Source: Acidobacteriaceae bacterium (GTDB taxonomy: Bacteria; Acidobacteriota; Terriglobia; Terriglobales; Acidobacteriaceae). Taken from it: a stretch of 5,557 nt of DNA. The position numbers and the translations under genes are program-made. This document shows, in pieces, positions 1 through 5,557 of this stretch (the stretch's first letter is position 1; each line of letters begins with the position of its first letter). The stretch spans positions 1-5,557 of the forward strand of contig JAOAPG010000403.1 of assembly GCA_025462785.1 (NCBI GenBank), in the 5' to 3' direction. Below the pieces are notes generated by a model that did no database searches, was not told the DNA's origin, and saw only the letters and a list, made by a program, of their open reading frames with translations.

Positions 1-572
1 TCGATGACATCGTGAAGAGAGATGCCATCTTCTCTACCAATACGTCCTCTATCTCTGTTACTGAACTCCTAGCTTCGACGAAGCGCCCCGAGCGCTTCAT
101 CGGACTGCACTTCTTTAATCCTGTGCCGCTGATGAAGCTGGTTGAAGTCGCGCGCACTATCGCCACCGCGCCCGAAGTTTACGATGCAGCCTACGAATTC
201 GCTAAGAAGCTGGGCAAGGTTCCCGTCCGCACCAGCGACAAAACGGGATTCATTGTCAACCGGCTGCTGGTGCCGTACTTGCTCGATGCAGTCCGCGCCT
301 ACGAGGAAGGCGTGGGGTCCATCGAAGACATTGATAACGCAATGAAGCTGGGCTGCGGCTATCCCATGGGCCCGTTCACGCTGCTCGACTTCGTAGGACT
401 GGACACCACCTACTACATAACCCATGTGATGTACGACGAATTCAAAGAGCGCAGATTCGCCTCGCCACCATTGCTGAAGAGGCTGGTGATGGCCGGATGG
501 TACGGAAGAAAGAGTGGTAAAGGATTCTACGATTACGCAGACCCAAATAATCCGAAAGCGAACAAGCTATAG
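1..572 (+). CDS. hbd: 3-hydroxybutyryl-CoA (3-hydroxyacyl-CoA) dehydrogenase, 5' truncated by window edge
   Basis: This enzyme oxidises (S)-3-hydroxyacyl-CoA to 3-oxoacyl-CoA with NAD(P)+, or runs in reverse in butanoyl-CoA synthesis; it is cytoplasmic. The frame is open from base 3, and the GTG at 12 is not its real start, because the codons before it are also in frame and the N-terminal Rossmann domain is missing. Counting that GTG codon as 1, the four residues known from human HAD (Ser137, His158, Glu170, Asn208) fall with identical spacing at Ser12 (NTSSIS), His33 (GLHFFNPVP), Glu45 (KLVEV) and Asn83 (GFIVNRLL). The all-helical C-terminal dimerisation domain follows (about 75-186), with the typical GCGYPMGPFTLLDFVGLD segment and the closing GWYGRKSGKGFYDY motif. 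About 190 of an expected 280-290 residues are visible. The next gene is a crotonase, so the pair fits short-chain beta-oxidation or butanoate metabolism. The exact chain-length preference cannot be read from the sequence. Confidence 0.95.
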   Translation, partial: DDIVKRDAIFSTNTSSISVTELLASTKRPERFIGLHFFNPVPLMKLVEVARTIATAPEVYDAAYEFAKKLGKVPVRTSDKTGFIVNRLLVPYLLDAVRAYEEGVGSIEDIDNAMKLGCGYPMGPFTLLDFVGLDTTYYITHVMYDEFKERRFASPPLLKRLVMAGWYGRKSGKGFYDYADPNNPKANKL

Positions 573-580
573 CCGCGGAT

Positions 581-682
581 TTCGACCACAGAGGCCACGG
601 AGGCACACAGGAAAACGGGCACGGTTGGCTGGCAATTCACATTGGCTGGATTTGCTCAGGGTCTCTGTGACTCGGTGGTGAA
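581..682. repeat. Imperfect inverted-repeat element between hbd and crotonase genes
   Basis: The left arm begins TTCGACCACAGAGGCCACGG (581-600) and continues to about 611. The right arm is 659-682; its reverse complement reads TTCACCACCGAGTCACAGAG and then ACCC. The arms match along about 24 bases with a few substitutions and small indels, leaving a core of about 47 bp. Each arm is itself quasi-repetitive, with CACAGAG-like units. From memory, ACCACAGAGGCACAGAGG-type arms recur in intergenic regions of acidobacteria and some other soil bacteria, so this is probably a dispersed non-coding repeat, not a gene-specific control site. The right arm ends 8 bases before the crotonase start codon, so the element supplies most of that gene's leader. 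Confidence 0.6.
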
Positions 683-690
683 CGGATCTT

Positions 691-1473
691 ATGAACTACG
701 AAAACATTCTTCTCTCCAAGAAAAACTCTATCGCTTATGTCACCGTAAACCGGCCCAAGGTGCTCAATGCTCTCAACATGGCCACCATGGAAGAGCTGCG
801 CTTGGCGTTTTCCGATATCAAGGATGATCGCGAGATTCGCGTTGCCATCCTGACCGGATCGGGCGAGAAGGCTTTCATTGCAGGCGCCGACATCGCGGAG
901 CTTGCCAAACACGACGCCGTATCCGGCAAGGAGTACACGCATCGCGGACAGTCCGTTCTTGATCTGATCGAACATTTGGGCAAACCGGTGATCGCCTGCA
1001 TCAATGGGTTCGCCCTCGGCGGAGGATGCGAGATCGCCATGGCCTGCACCATGCGTCTGGCCAGCGAAAATGCCAAGCTGGGACAACCGGAAGTGAAGCT
1101 GGGGATTATCCCGGGCTACGGCGGCTCGCAACGGTTGCCCCGGCTCGTAGGCAAGGGTATCGCCATGCAGCTTGTGCTTGCAGGTGAGATGATAAACGCG
1201 CAGGAAGCGCATCGCATCGGATTGGTGAACGAAGTTACCGTACCAGCAGAGCTAATCCCGCGAGCCGAAGCGATTGCGCAGAAAATCATCGCAAACGCGC
1301 CACTGGCGGTACAGTACGCCATGGAGGCAGTGAACCACGGCATGGAGATGACGCAGGCCGAAGGCTTGTATCTGGAAGCCACGCTCTTCGGAATGTGCTG
1401 TGCGACAGAAGACAAGAAAGAAGGCACGACGGCGTTCCTCGAGAAGAGGGCAGCGCAGTTCAATGGCAGGTAG
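691..1473 (+). CDS. crt: Enoyl-CoA hydratase / crotonase
   Basis: The 260-residue protein hydrates trans-2-enoyl-CoA (for example crotonyl-CoA) to (S)-3-hydroxyacyl-CoA in the cytoplasm, the step before the dehydrogenase encoded just upstream. It is a full-length, single-domain crotonase-fold protein. The N-terminus carries VTVNRPKVLNALN (17-29). The oxyanion-hole region is FIAGADI (62-68) and NGFALGGGCE (105-114). The two catalytic glutamates of rat mitochondrial hydratase (Glu144, Glu164) correspond to Glu114 and Glu134 (LGQPE) with the same 20-residue spacing, which favours a true hydratase over family members that lack one of them. IIPGYGGSQRLPRLVG (139-154) is also typical. The C-terminal helix ends FLEKRAAQFNGR. 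An in-frame TGA at 679-681 and no start codon before 691 fix ATG 691 as the first possible start. The Shine-Dalgarno is weak (GGA at 684-686), inside or next to the repeat arm. The symbol crt rests on the hbd neighbour; a general fatty-acid hydratase is equally possible. Confidence 0.95.
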   Translation: MNYENILLSKKNSIAYVTVNRPKVLNALNMATMEELRLAFSDIKDDREIRVAILTGSGEKAFIAGADIAELAKHDAVSGKEYTHRGQSVLDLIEHLGKPVIACINGFALGGGCEIAMACTMRLASENAKLGQPEVKLGIIPGYGGSQRLPRLVGKGIAMQLVLAGEMINAQEAHRIGLVNEVTVPAELIPRAEAIAQKIIANAPLAVQYAMEAVNHGMEMTQAEGLYLEATLFGMCCATEDKKEGTTAFLEKRAAQFNGR

Positions 1474-1542
1474 ACCTGACGGCGAGATAATCCGGCGCAA
1501 ATTAACAGCAGTTCTCATCTTTCGTAAAGAAGACATTCGCCA

Positions 1543-2460
1543 ATGAAATGTGCAGTTATTACCGCACGGGCAAGGACTGAGGAAGATTTTGAGCTTTTAA
1601 CTAGAATGCTCGACGCATTGGGATTTCGATCCCGTGAGCTGGAAAAATATCAGAACTTCCGCATTAAGCCGTTCTTCCCACAGGAGTTGATTTTCGAGGT
1701 CGTCCATAGTAAGAATCAACGCGTCTATCCAGACATAGAGCTCATCATTTCCGATCCTGATTCTGCAGCCAAGGTTGTTCAAGGGATGGGTTTGGAGATC
1801 GTATGGGATAATTCGGAAGCTCCCACACACGCGACGCGGGAGTTTTATGTGCGACTCCCTGGCGGAACCAATATTTTGTTCAGGGGATATCGAGCAACAT
1901 ATAGCTCTGAGCCGATGTGTCGAAGTATTGAGGGGAACCTGACGGCAACTGGCAAGACTTTCGGTATCGTAGTTTCGCGCTTCAATTCATTTATAACGGA
2001 GCGGCTGCTCGCGGGAACCATAGACGGACTTCTACGATGCGGCACCAAATTCCCGGAGGGCTATGACATCGTCCGTGTCCCCGGTGCTTTTGAAATTCCT
2101 TCCGCTGCGCGCACGCTTGCGGAAACAAAAAAATACGATGCGGTGATCTGTCTGGGATGTCTGATCCGCGGCGATACCGCTCATTACGACGTTATTGTTA
2201 ATGAATGTGCTCGCGGCGTCGGGCAATCGGCTCAGGAAACCGGTGTTCCGCACGCCTTTGGGGTGCTTACCTGCGATACGCTTGAGCAAGCCATTGATCG
2301 TGCGGGATTGAAGATGGGCAACAAAGGATTCGAAGCAGCGCTGGCGGCGGTCGAGATGGCGAATCTGAAGAAGGCTGTCGTTGGTCAGCAGTCGTCCGCC
2401 CTTGGCAGGACGAAAGCTAAGACCCGAAAAGTACCACGCTCAAGAAAATCCAAGCTGTAA
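1543..2460 (+). CDS. ribH: 6,7-dimethyl-8-ribityllumazine synthase with N-terminal VOC-like domain
   Basis: Lumazine synthase condenses 5-amino-6-ribitylamino-uracil with dihydroxybutanone phosphate, the penultimate riboflavin step; the family forms pentamers or 60-mer shells. In this 305-residue frame the synthase spans about 127-276: IEGNLTATGK, GIVVSRFN (141-148, Phe147 in the ring-stacking position), PGAFEIP (180-186), GCLIRGDTAHYD (205-216) with His214 as the general base (B. subtilis His88), and Arg253 in DRAG (B. subtilis Arg127, phosphate binding; same 39-residue spacing). Residues 289-305 form a basic tail with nine Arg/Lys of 17. Residues 1-124 are not part of normal RibH. Their pattern (a strand, helix and GF turn at 3-30, a strand LIFEVVH at 49-55, then DIELIISDPDSAAKVV and LPGGTNILFRGY) resembles one small glyoxalase/VOC domain, without the full metal-ligand set. 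ATG 1543 follows AAAGAAG (1526-1532). Met125 could start a classical RibH but has no visible Shine-Dalgarno. nusB follows after 88 bp. Confidence 0.9.
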   Translation: MKCAVITARARTEEDFELLTRMLDALGFRSRELEKYQNFRIKPFFPQELIFEVVHSKNQRVYPDIELIISDPDSAAKVVQGMGLEIVWDNSEAPTHATREFYVRLPGGTNILFRGYRATYSSEPMCRSIEGNLTATGKTFGIVVSRFNSFITERLLAGTIDGLLRCGTKFPEGYDIVRVPGAFEIPSAARTLAETKKYDAVICLGCLIRGDTAHYDVIVNECARGVGQSAQETGVPHAFGVLTCDTLEQAIDRAGLKMGNKGFEAALAAVEMANLKKAVVGQQSSALGRTKAKTRKVPRSRKSKL

Positions 2461-2548
2461 AACATCGCTCTCGTAACGAACACTGTAAACTGAATGAGGC
2501 CGATGGCGATATGCCAACGACCAAGGACGAACGAGCACCGACCTCTTT

Positions 2549-2968
2549 ATGGGGACCCGCCGCAAATCTCGCGAGCTTGTACTGCAGATGCTCTTCCAGG
2601 CTGACATGGGAAAGCAAACTCCTGAAGATGTGCGCCGTGTCTTTTGGAAGGAACGCGATTCGGTCGGTTCGGATGTGCAAGGATTTGCCGAGGATCTGTT
2701 TCGTGTGGCGACCGACCGCACGTCCGAAATTGATGAATTAATCGAGCGCCACGCCGAACATTGGCGGGTGGAGCGTATGGCGGCGGTTGACCGCAACGTG
2801 TTGCGGGCTGCAGTGGCGGAATTGCTAGCCTTCCCTAAAACGCCGCGGGCCGTGATCATCAATGAAGCGCTGGAAATTGCGCGAAAATTCTCTGCCCCAG
2901 AGTCCGTGCAATTTATTAATGGAGTGCTCGACAGCGTCGGCCGCGACCTCGAAAAAGCCAAAGTCTAA
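2549..2968 (+). CDS. nusB: Transcription antitermination / rRNA processing factor NusB
   Basis: NusB binds NusE (ribosomal protein S10) and boxA RNA and helps assemble the antitermination complex on rRNA operons. The 139-residue length is normal for the all-helical family. The N-terminal arginine-rich RNA-binding helix is RRKSRELVLQMLFQADM (4-20). The family core follows: W72 in HWRVERMAAVDRNVLRAAVAEL (71-92), VIINEALEIARKFS (102-115) and FINGVLD (122-128). The frame is closed upstream by TGA at 2495-2497 and has no ATG, GTG or TTG before 2549, so this start is forced. There is no usable Shine-Dalgarno directly upstream; the nearest purine run, AAGGA at 2523-2527, is about 21 bases away, so translation may be inefficient or coupled to ribH. 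The gene lies 88 bp after ribH in the same direction with no clear promoter or terminator between them, which fits the common ribH-nusB operon. Confidence 0.96.
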   Translation: MGTRRKSRELVLQMLFQADMGKQTPEDVRRVFWKERDSVGSDVQGFAEDLFRVATDRTSEIDELIERHAEHWRVERMAAVDRNVLRAAVAELLAFPKTPRAVIINEALEIARKFSAPESVQFINGVLDSVGRDLEKAKV

Positions 2969-2977
2969 GCAGTAGCG

Positions 2978-3053
2978 TGGAAGAGCGGCGCTTCCAGCGC
3001 CGCGTACTGTCCGCGTGAATAGGAACGCGGCCCTGAAGGGGGCCGCTCTTCCA
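2978..3053. repeat. Pair of inverted REP-like units; possible bidirectional terminator of the convergent genes
   Basis: Two copies of one unit face each other. Each reads TGGAAGAGCGGC, a variable 9-10 nt centre, then GCCGCGT: the first at 2978-3005 (+), the second at 3025-3053 on the minus strand. Each unit folds alone: GCGGCGCT-TCC-AGCGCCGC (2985-3003, 8-bp stem) and GCGGCCC-loop-GGGCCGC (3027-3046, 7-bp stem). The outer ends TGGAAGA and TCTTCCA (2978-2984 and 3047-3053) pair with each other and abut the hairpins exactly, giving a three-way junction with a 21-nt linker. The layout resembles enterobacterial BIME/REP pairs. It sits between the ends of nusB (+) and the lipoprotein gene (-), where stable hairpins could help stop transcription from both sides. 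No T-run follows either hairpin, so it is not a classical intrinsic terminator. Confidence 0.7.
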
Positions 3054-3077
3054 TTGGAACTGTTCTAGGCTCCCGTG

Positions 3078-5462
3078 CTATGGTGCGACCGCCATAAGCG
3101 TTGGATAGCAAGTGACTGGAGCGTCCTGCGCTGGACTTCCCGCACCGACGCAGATAGGAACCGTCGAATACTTCGTAAGGACCAATTGCTGGATGTCGGT
3201 CCCAGTGGTCATGTCCAAGATGTGAATCGTAGGATCAAACACGTGATGATTCACAGGATCGTTCACCTGCTCGTGCGCTCCCACAAATAGATAACGCCCA
3301 TTCTGCGTCAATGCCACCTGTAGCGGGATTGCGCTTCCTGCAAGCGAGATCTGAGAGAAGGTTTTGGCGTTGACATTGAATTCAAAGACAAACGGCAGCG
3401 GATGCTGTCCGCTTGAGTCATCGGCGACGATATAAACCGTCGAACTGTCCTCGGAAACAACGACCTGAACTGGCGTGAAGTTGCCTTGTCCAAAATTGTA
3501 GGAAGTGACGCTGTTAGTCACGTTAGGCGAACATCCATCGGAGCTGAACGAAGTCACGTCAATGAGATCGATGCCGGGAGAATCGACGGCAAGGATACTG
3601 CTCCCATTGGGGAGTGCTCGTATAAAGGTCGGTTGTCCAGGAGTGCTGATTGTTTGGGCGACAGTGTTGTCGCATGTTCTTCGCGCAGTAACAGGTCCCG
3701 ACGGAGTGCCACCTCCGATGTAAGCAAACGAGCCTTGTGGAAAGAAAGAAACGTCCGTCCCCGGATTCACCATGTCAATCGCTTGCAAGGCATCCAGTGT
3801 TGAATACACGTAAAGCTTCCCGGTATTCGTCACAATGAACGCCTTGAGGTTGTCGGGCGAGAATGCTGCTGCTACCGCGCCAGTAACCCCCGTCGGGATA
3901 AGTGGAACGCTGCTTCCACTGGCCGGACTAAAAATATAAACCTGATTCGGGGAGTCGATAGTATCGGAAACGATGACCTTGCTGTTGTCAGGCGAAACCG
4001 CCAAGACCTTGCCCGGAGTCGACGTGAAGTGGTTCACCGAATTTCCGCTTACGGTTAGGACCTGCAGCCCCTTGGCCCCTAAATTTCCGCTATCGGTCCC
4101 CAAGTAAGCTTTTGTTCCTTGAGGTTCGAACACCAGGGAATCCGGAGTAACGCCTGATCCAGCTGAAGTTGTAGCCAAGTTTATGGGATTGCCGACAGTG
4201 AAGGTTGCGCCATTGCCTGAATTGCTAAGAGTGGCCGTGACCGGCAGGACTTTCGTGAAACAGCTGTCAATGGTGCCGCAGTCGCTAGATGTCACATACA
4301 GTGTCGCAGTGGAACTTCCAGTCGTAGGTGTCGAAGTGACGTTCAAGATGCCTGAAGAGCTGGTTGGGTCAAGGTCCTTTGGATAAATCGGAAGCGTGGG
4401 CGCGAGTCCGACGTTGCAGGTTGGCGGGGTGCAAGAGGCGATAATCGTCGCAGTGCCACCCGTCGTGCCTTGGGATGTGGTCGCGGTACCGGCGTAAATT
4501 GTACTGGCGCTGCTGCCCGTGACTTTGGCTACCAGCGGCTGGGACGAAGTCCAAGTCAAGGGAATTCCGGTGACCGGAAATCCCTTGAGGCCGTTGGGAT
4601 TAGTGATCGTAGGATTGCTATCGTAGGCGGTCGCAGTGATCGAGGTCGAAGTCCCCGTATTGCCCGTAACGGAGAGAACTATCGAATTGATTGGACACGT
4701 AAGGTACGGGTATGGCGCACTGTTCACTCCATCGACGCTCGCGTAAATGGAAGTTAATCCGGGAATGTTGGCCGTCACCCGCTGCTGGTTAAGAGTTGGA
4801 GGATTGGTCAAAGGCACCGAAGAAAGCGTGACTACGCCGGTGGTCCCTGAACTTTGCGCGGACCAGGAAAATTGTCCTACGGTCGAGGTGATGTCCACCC
4901 CATGGCTCATCGCTGTCGCTTGTAGGGTTACGAATTGCTGGCCGCCGGCGGGAAGGCCCTTGGAATAGCCTAGCATCCCCTCGTAACAGGCTGTTGGCAC
5001 CGGATTTGTCTGCAGATTTACTGGTGCTATCGAAACGACGACGCTGTCGACCTGTTGATGGACGTAGACGGTTGTATTAGGACTACTGATGCCCAGAGCT
5101 GTCGCATAAACTTGAGCGGTTCCGGTAGGTCCGGGCGTACAAACCGTGGGACTGGTGAGGGAATCCCAAGTTCCGGCGCATGCTGTGCCATTGGCCGCAA
5201 TCGTTAAAACGGCCGGATTGCTCGAGTGGTACGCGACTGGTTCAGAGATGGCGGTCCCAGCATTGGTCTTGGGCGAGGCCGTAAAGGATAATGTGGAGCC
5301 AATCGTTATCGAGGCATTCGTGGCAGGCGTGAGACCGATACTTGCGGGTACGGGGTAATTCACAACTTTCGTGCTGCTGCCCCCTCCACTACACCCGCCG
5401 AGGCTAAAACTTAGAAATAAAAAGATCAGACCTGCAACTACCGTCGAACCGAACCTACCCAT
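3078..5462 (-). CDS. Secreted lipoprotein with Ig-like (Big2-type) domains and a seven-bladed beta-propeller
   Basis: This is a 794-residue exported protein of unknown specific function. The N-terminus is a lipoprotein signal: MGRFG, a hydrophobic stretch at 8-21, then the lipobox LGGC with Cys24 as the predicted lipidated residue. Ser at +2 predicts outer-membrane rather than inner-membrane retention by the E. coli rule. A Gly/Ser linker (25-30) follows. Residues 36-135, 138-254 and 257-392 look like three Ig-like domains of the Big2 kind (SIGLTPATNASITIGSTLSFTA; IVLSVTGNTGTSTSITATAYD; TWTSSQPLVAKVTG). From about 420 to the end there are seven repeats with a blade signature such as VLAVSPDNSKVIVSD, AAFSPDNLKAFIVTN and VALTQNGRYLFVGAH, typical of YVTN/lactonase-like propellers. 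The mature chain has 12 cysteines besides Cys24, mostly in close pairs (95/108, 344/349, 395/401, 771/785). TGA directly precedes ATG 5462, fixing it as the first start. It probably acts as a cell-surface binding or adhesion protein; an enzymatic propeller cannot be excluded. Confidence 0.9.
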   Translation of the reverse strand: MGRFGSTVVAGLIFLFLSFSLGGCSGGGSSTKVVNYPVPASIGLTPATNASITIGSTLSFTASPKTNAGTAISEPVAYHSSNPAVLTIAANGTACAGTWDSLTSPTVCTPGPTGTAQVYATALGISSPNTTVYVHQQVDSVVVSIAPVNLQTNPVPTACYEGMLGYSKGLPAGGQQFVTLQATAMSHGVDITSTVGQFSWSAQSSGTTGVVTLSSVPLTNPPTLNQQRVTANIPGLTSIYASVDGVNSAPYPYLTCPINSIVLSVTGNTGTSTSITATAYDSNPTITNPNGLKGFPVTGIPLTWTSSQPLVAKVTGSSASTIYAGTATTSQGTTGGTATIIASCTPPTCNVGLAPTLPIYPKDLDPTSSSGILNVTSTPTTGSSTATLYVTSSDCGTIDSCFTKVLPVTATLSNSGNGATFTVGNPINLATTSAGSGVTPDSLVFEPQGTKAYLGTDSGNLGAKGLQVLTVSGNSVNHFTSTPGKVLAVSPDNSKVIVSDTIDSPNQVYIFSPASGSSVPLIPTGVTGAVAAAFSPDNLKAFIVTNTGKLYVYSTLDALQAIDMVNPGTDVSFFPQGSFAYIGGGTPSGPVTARRTCDNTVAQTISTPGQPTFIRALPNGSSILAVDSPGIDLIDVTSFSSDGCSPNVTNSVTSYNFGQGNFTPVQVVVSEDSSTVYIVADDSSGQHPLPFVFEFNVNAKTFSQISLAGSAIPLQVALTQNGRYLFVGAHEQVNDPVNHHVFDPTIHILDMTTGTDIQQLVLTKYSTVPICVGAGSPAQDAPVTCYPTLMAVAP

Positions 5463-5466
5463 TCAT

Positions 5467-5471
5467 CCTCC
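5467..5471 (-). promoter_or_regulatory. Shine-Dalgarno site of the lipoprotein gene
   Basis: The minus strand reads GCGGAGGATGAATG. A full GGAGG lies four bases before the start codon, which is slightly close. Another ATG (5466-5464) overlaps the spacer but lies in a different frame, and the in-frame codon before 5462 is TGA, so the signal-peptide start at 5462 is the only one that fits. Confidence 0.75.
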
Positions 5472-5476
5472 GCGCT

Positions 5477-5494
5477 CCCATGGCCGCCCATGGG
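5477..5494 (-). promoter_or_regulatory. Hairpin in the 5' leader next to the ribosome binding site
   Basis: On the minus strand CCCATGG-GCGG-CCATGGG forms a perfect 7-bp stem with a 4-nt loop. It ends five bases before GGAGG. If transcription starts farther upstream, this stem would sit just ahead of the ribosome site and could affect mRNA stability or initiation. It leaves the Shine-Dalgarno itself unpaired. A regulatory role is inferred from position only. Confidence 0.4.
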
Positions 5495-5538
5495 GCGAGC
5501 ACGCCTGGTGCTTGACAATTGGCTAAGAAAATTACGCT

Positions 5539-5552
5539 CTGGAAAATTCCAG
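5539..5552. promoter_or_regulatory. Short palindrome CTGGAA-AA-TTCCAG upstream of the lipoprotein gene
   Basis: Perfect 6-bp arms flank a 2-bp centre, about 77-90 bp upstream of the lipoprotein start. The symmetry and location suit a dimeric repressor or activator site. There is one copy in the window, no known consensus is recognised, and the gene beyond the right edge is unknown. Confidence 0.3.
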
Positions 5553-5557
5553 TTAGT

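Noticed and set aside
12..14. GTG as the start of the first gene
   Set aside because: The frame is open before it and the protein lacks its NAD-binding domain, so the gene is cut by the window edge.
637..1212. Minus-strand open frame of 191 codons opposite the crotonase gene
   Set aside because: It lies wholly antisense to a confidently identified gene, shows no recognisable motif, and is explained by codon bias of the real gene.
1502..1530. Possible promoter TTAACA-17-TAAAGA before ribH
   Set aside because: The -10 match is only 3 of 6 and it would place the transcription start almost at the start codon.
1915..1917. Met125 as the true start of ribH, leaving 1543-1914 non-coding
   Set aside because: Not excluded, but no Shine-Dalgarno precedes 1915, and the upstream 124 codons stay open with a protein-like VOC pattern, so the longer frame is preferred.
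2511..2741. Plus-strand open frame overlapping the start of nusB
   Set aside because: It is out of frame with nusB, resembles no family, and ends inside nusB. A leader-peptide role cannot be supported.
2440..2961. Minus-strand open frame of 173 codons opposite nusB
   Set aside because: Antisense shadow: Ser/Arg-rich low-complexity translation, no family features, and nusB is certain on the plus strand.
2985..3046. Classical intrinsic terminator after nusB
   Set aside because: Both hairpins are strong but neither strand has a T-run after the stem, so it is reported as a repeat with only a possible terminator role.
3486..3803. Plus-strand open frames inside the lipoprotein gene (also at 4183, 4470, 4747 and 5146)
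   Set aside because: All lie opposite a long minus-strand frame with a clear signal peptide and repeated domains; their translations show no domain logic.
5512..5538. Plus-strand TTGACA followed by TACGCT, as a divergent promoter
   Set aside because: The -35 is perfect but the spacer is 15 bp, the -10 is weak, and the gene it would serve is outside the window.

Overview
The window looks like chromosomal DNA of moderate GC content from a bacterium, most plausibly an acidobacterium of the Terriglobia/Koribacter type. This is an inference from three things: a large lipoprotein combining bacterial Ig-like domains with a seven-bladed propeller, the style of the two intergenic inverted repeats, and the ribH-nusB pairing. 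None of these proves the taxonomy. I see no tRNA, rRNA, CRISPR array, phage gene or insertion sequence.

Layout. Positions 1-572 (+) hold the C-terminal two thirds of a 3-hydroxyacyl-CoA (3-hydroxybutyryl-CoA) dehydrogenase whose NAD-binding N-terminus lies off the left edge. After a 118-bp spacer occupied by an imperfect inverted repeat comes a complete enoyl-CoA hydratase/crotonase (691-1473, +). These two enzymes catalyse consecutive, opposite-facing steps of short-chain beta-oxidation or butanoyl-CoA metabolism. Next, in the same direction, are a lumazine synthase (ribH) with an unexpected N-terminal domain of about 120 residues (1543-2460, +) and nusB (2549-2968, +). RibH makes the riboflavin precursor and NusB is an antitermination and rRNA-transcription factor; their adjacency is a well-known bacterial arrangement.

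A compact pair of inverted REP-like units (2978-3053) separates nusB from a convergent gene. That gene, 3078-5462 (-), encodes a 794-residue outer-surface lipoprotein with Ig-like domains followed by a seven-bladed beta-propeller. Its 5' region (5463-5557) carries a good Shine-Dalgarno sequence, a 7-bp hairpin just upstream of it, and a 6-2-6 palindrome.

The most notable observation is the ribH frame: a VOC/glyoxalase-like domain appears to be fused in frame to lumazine synthase, which also has a strongly basic C-terminal tail. The second is the REP-like pair, whose hairpin tips differ but keep their base pairing. I found nothing that clearly amounts to a multi-gene undescribed system.
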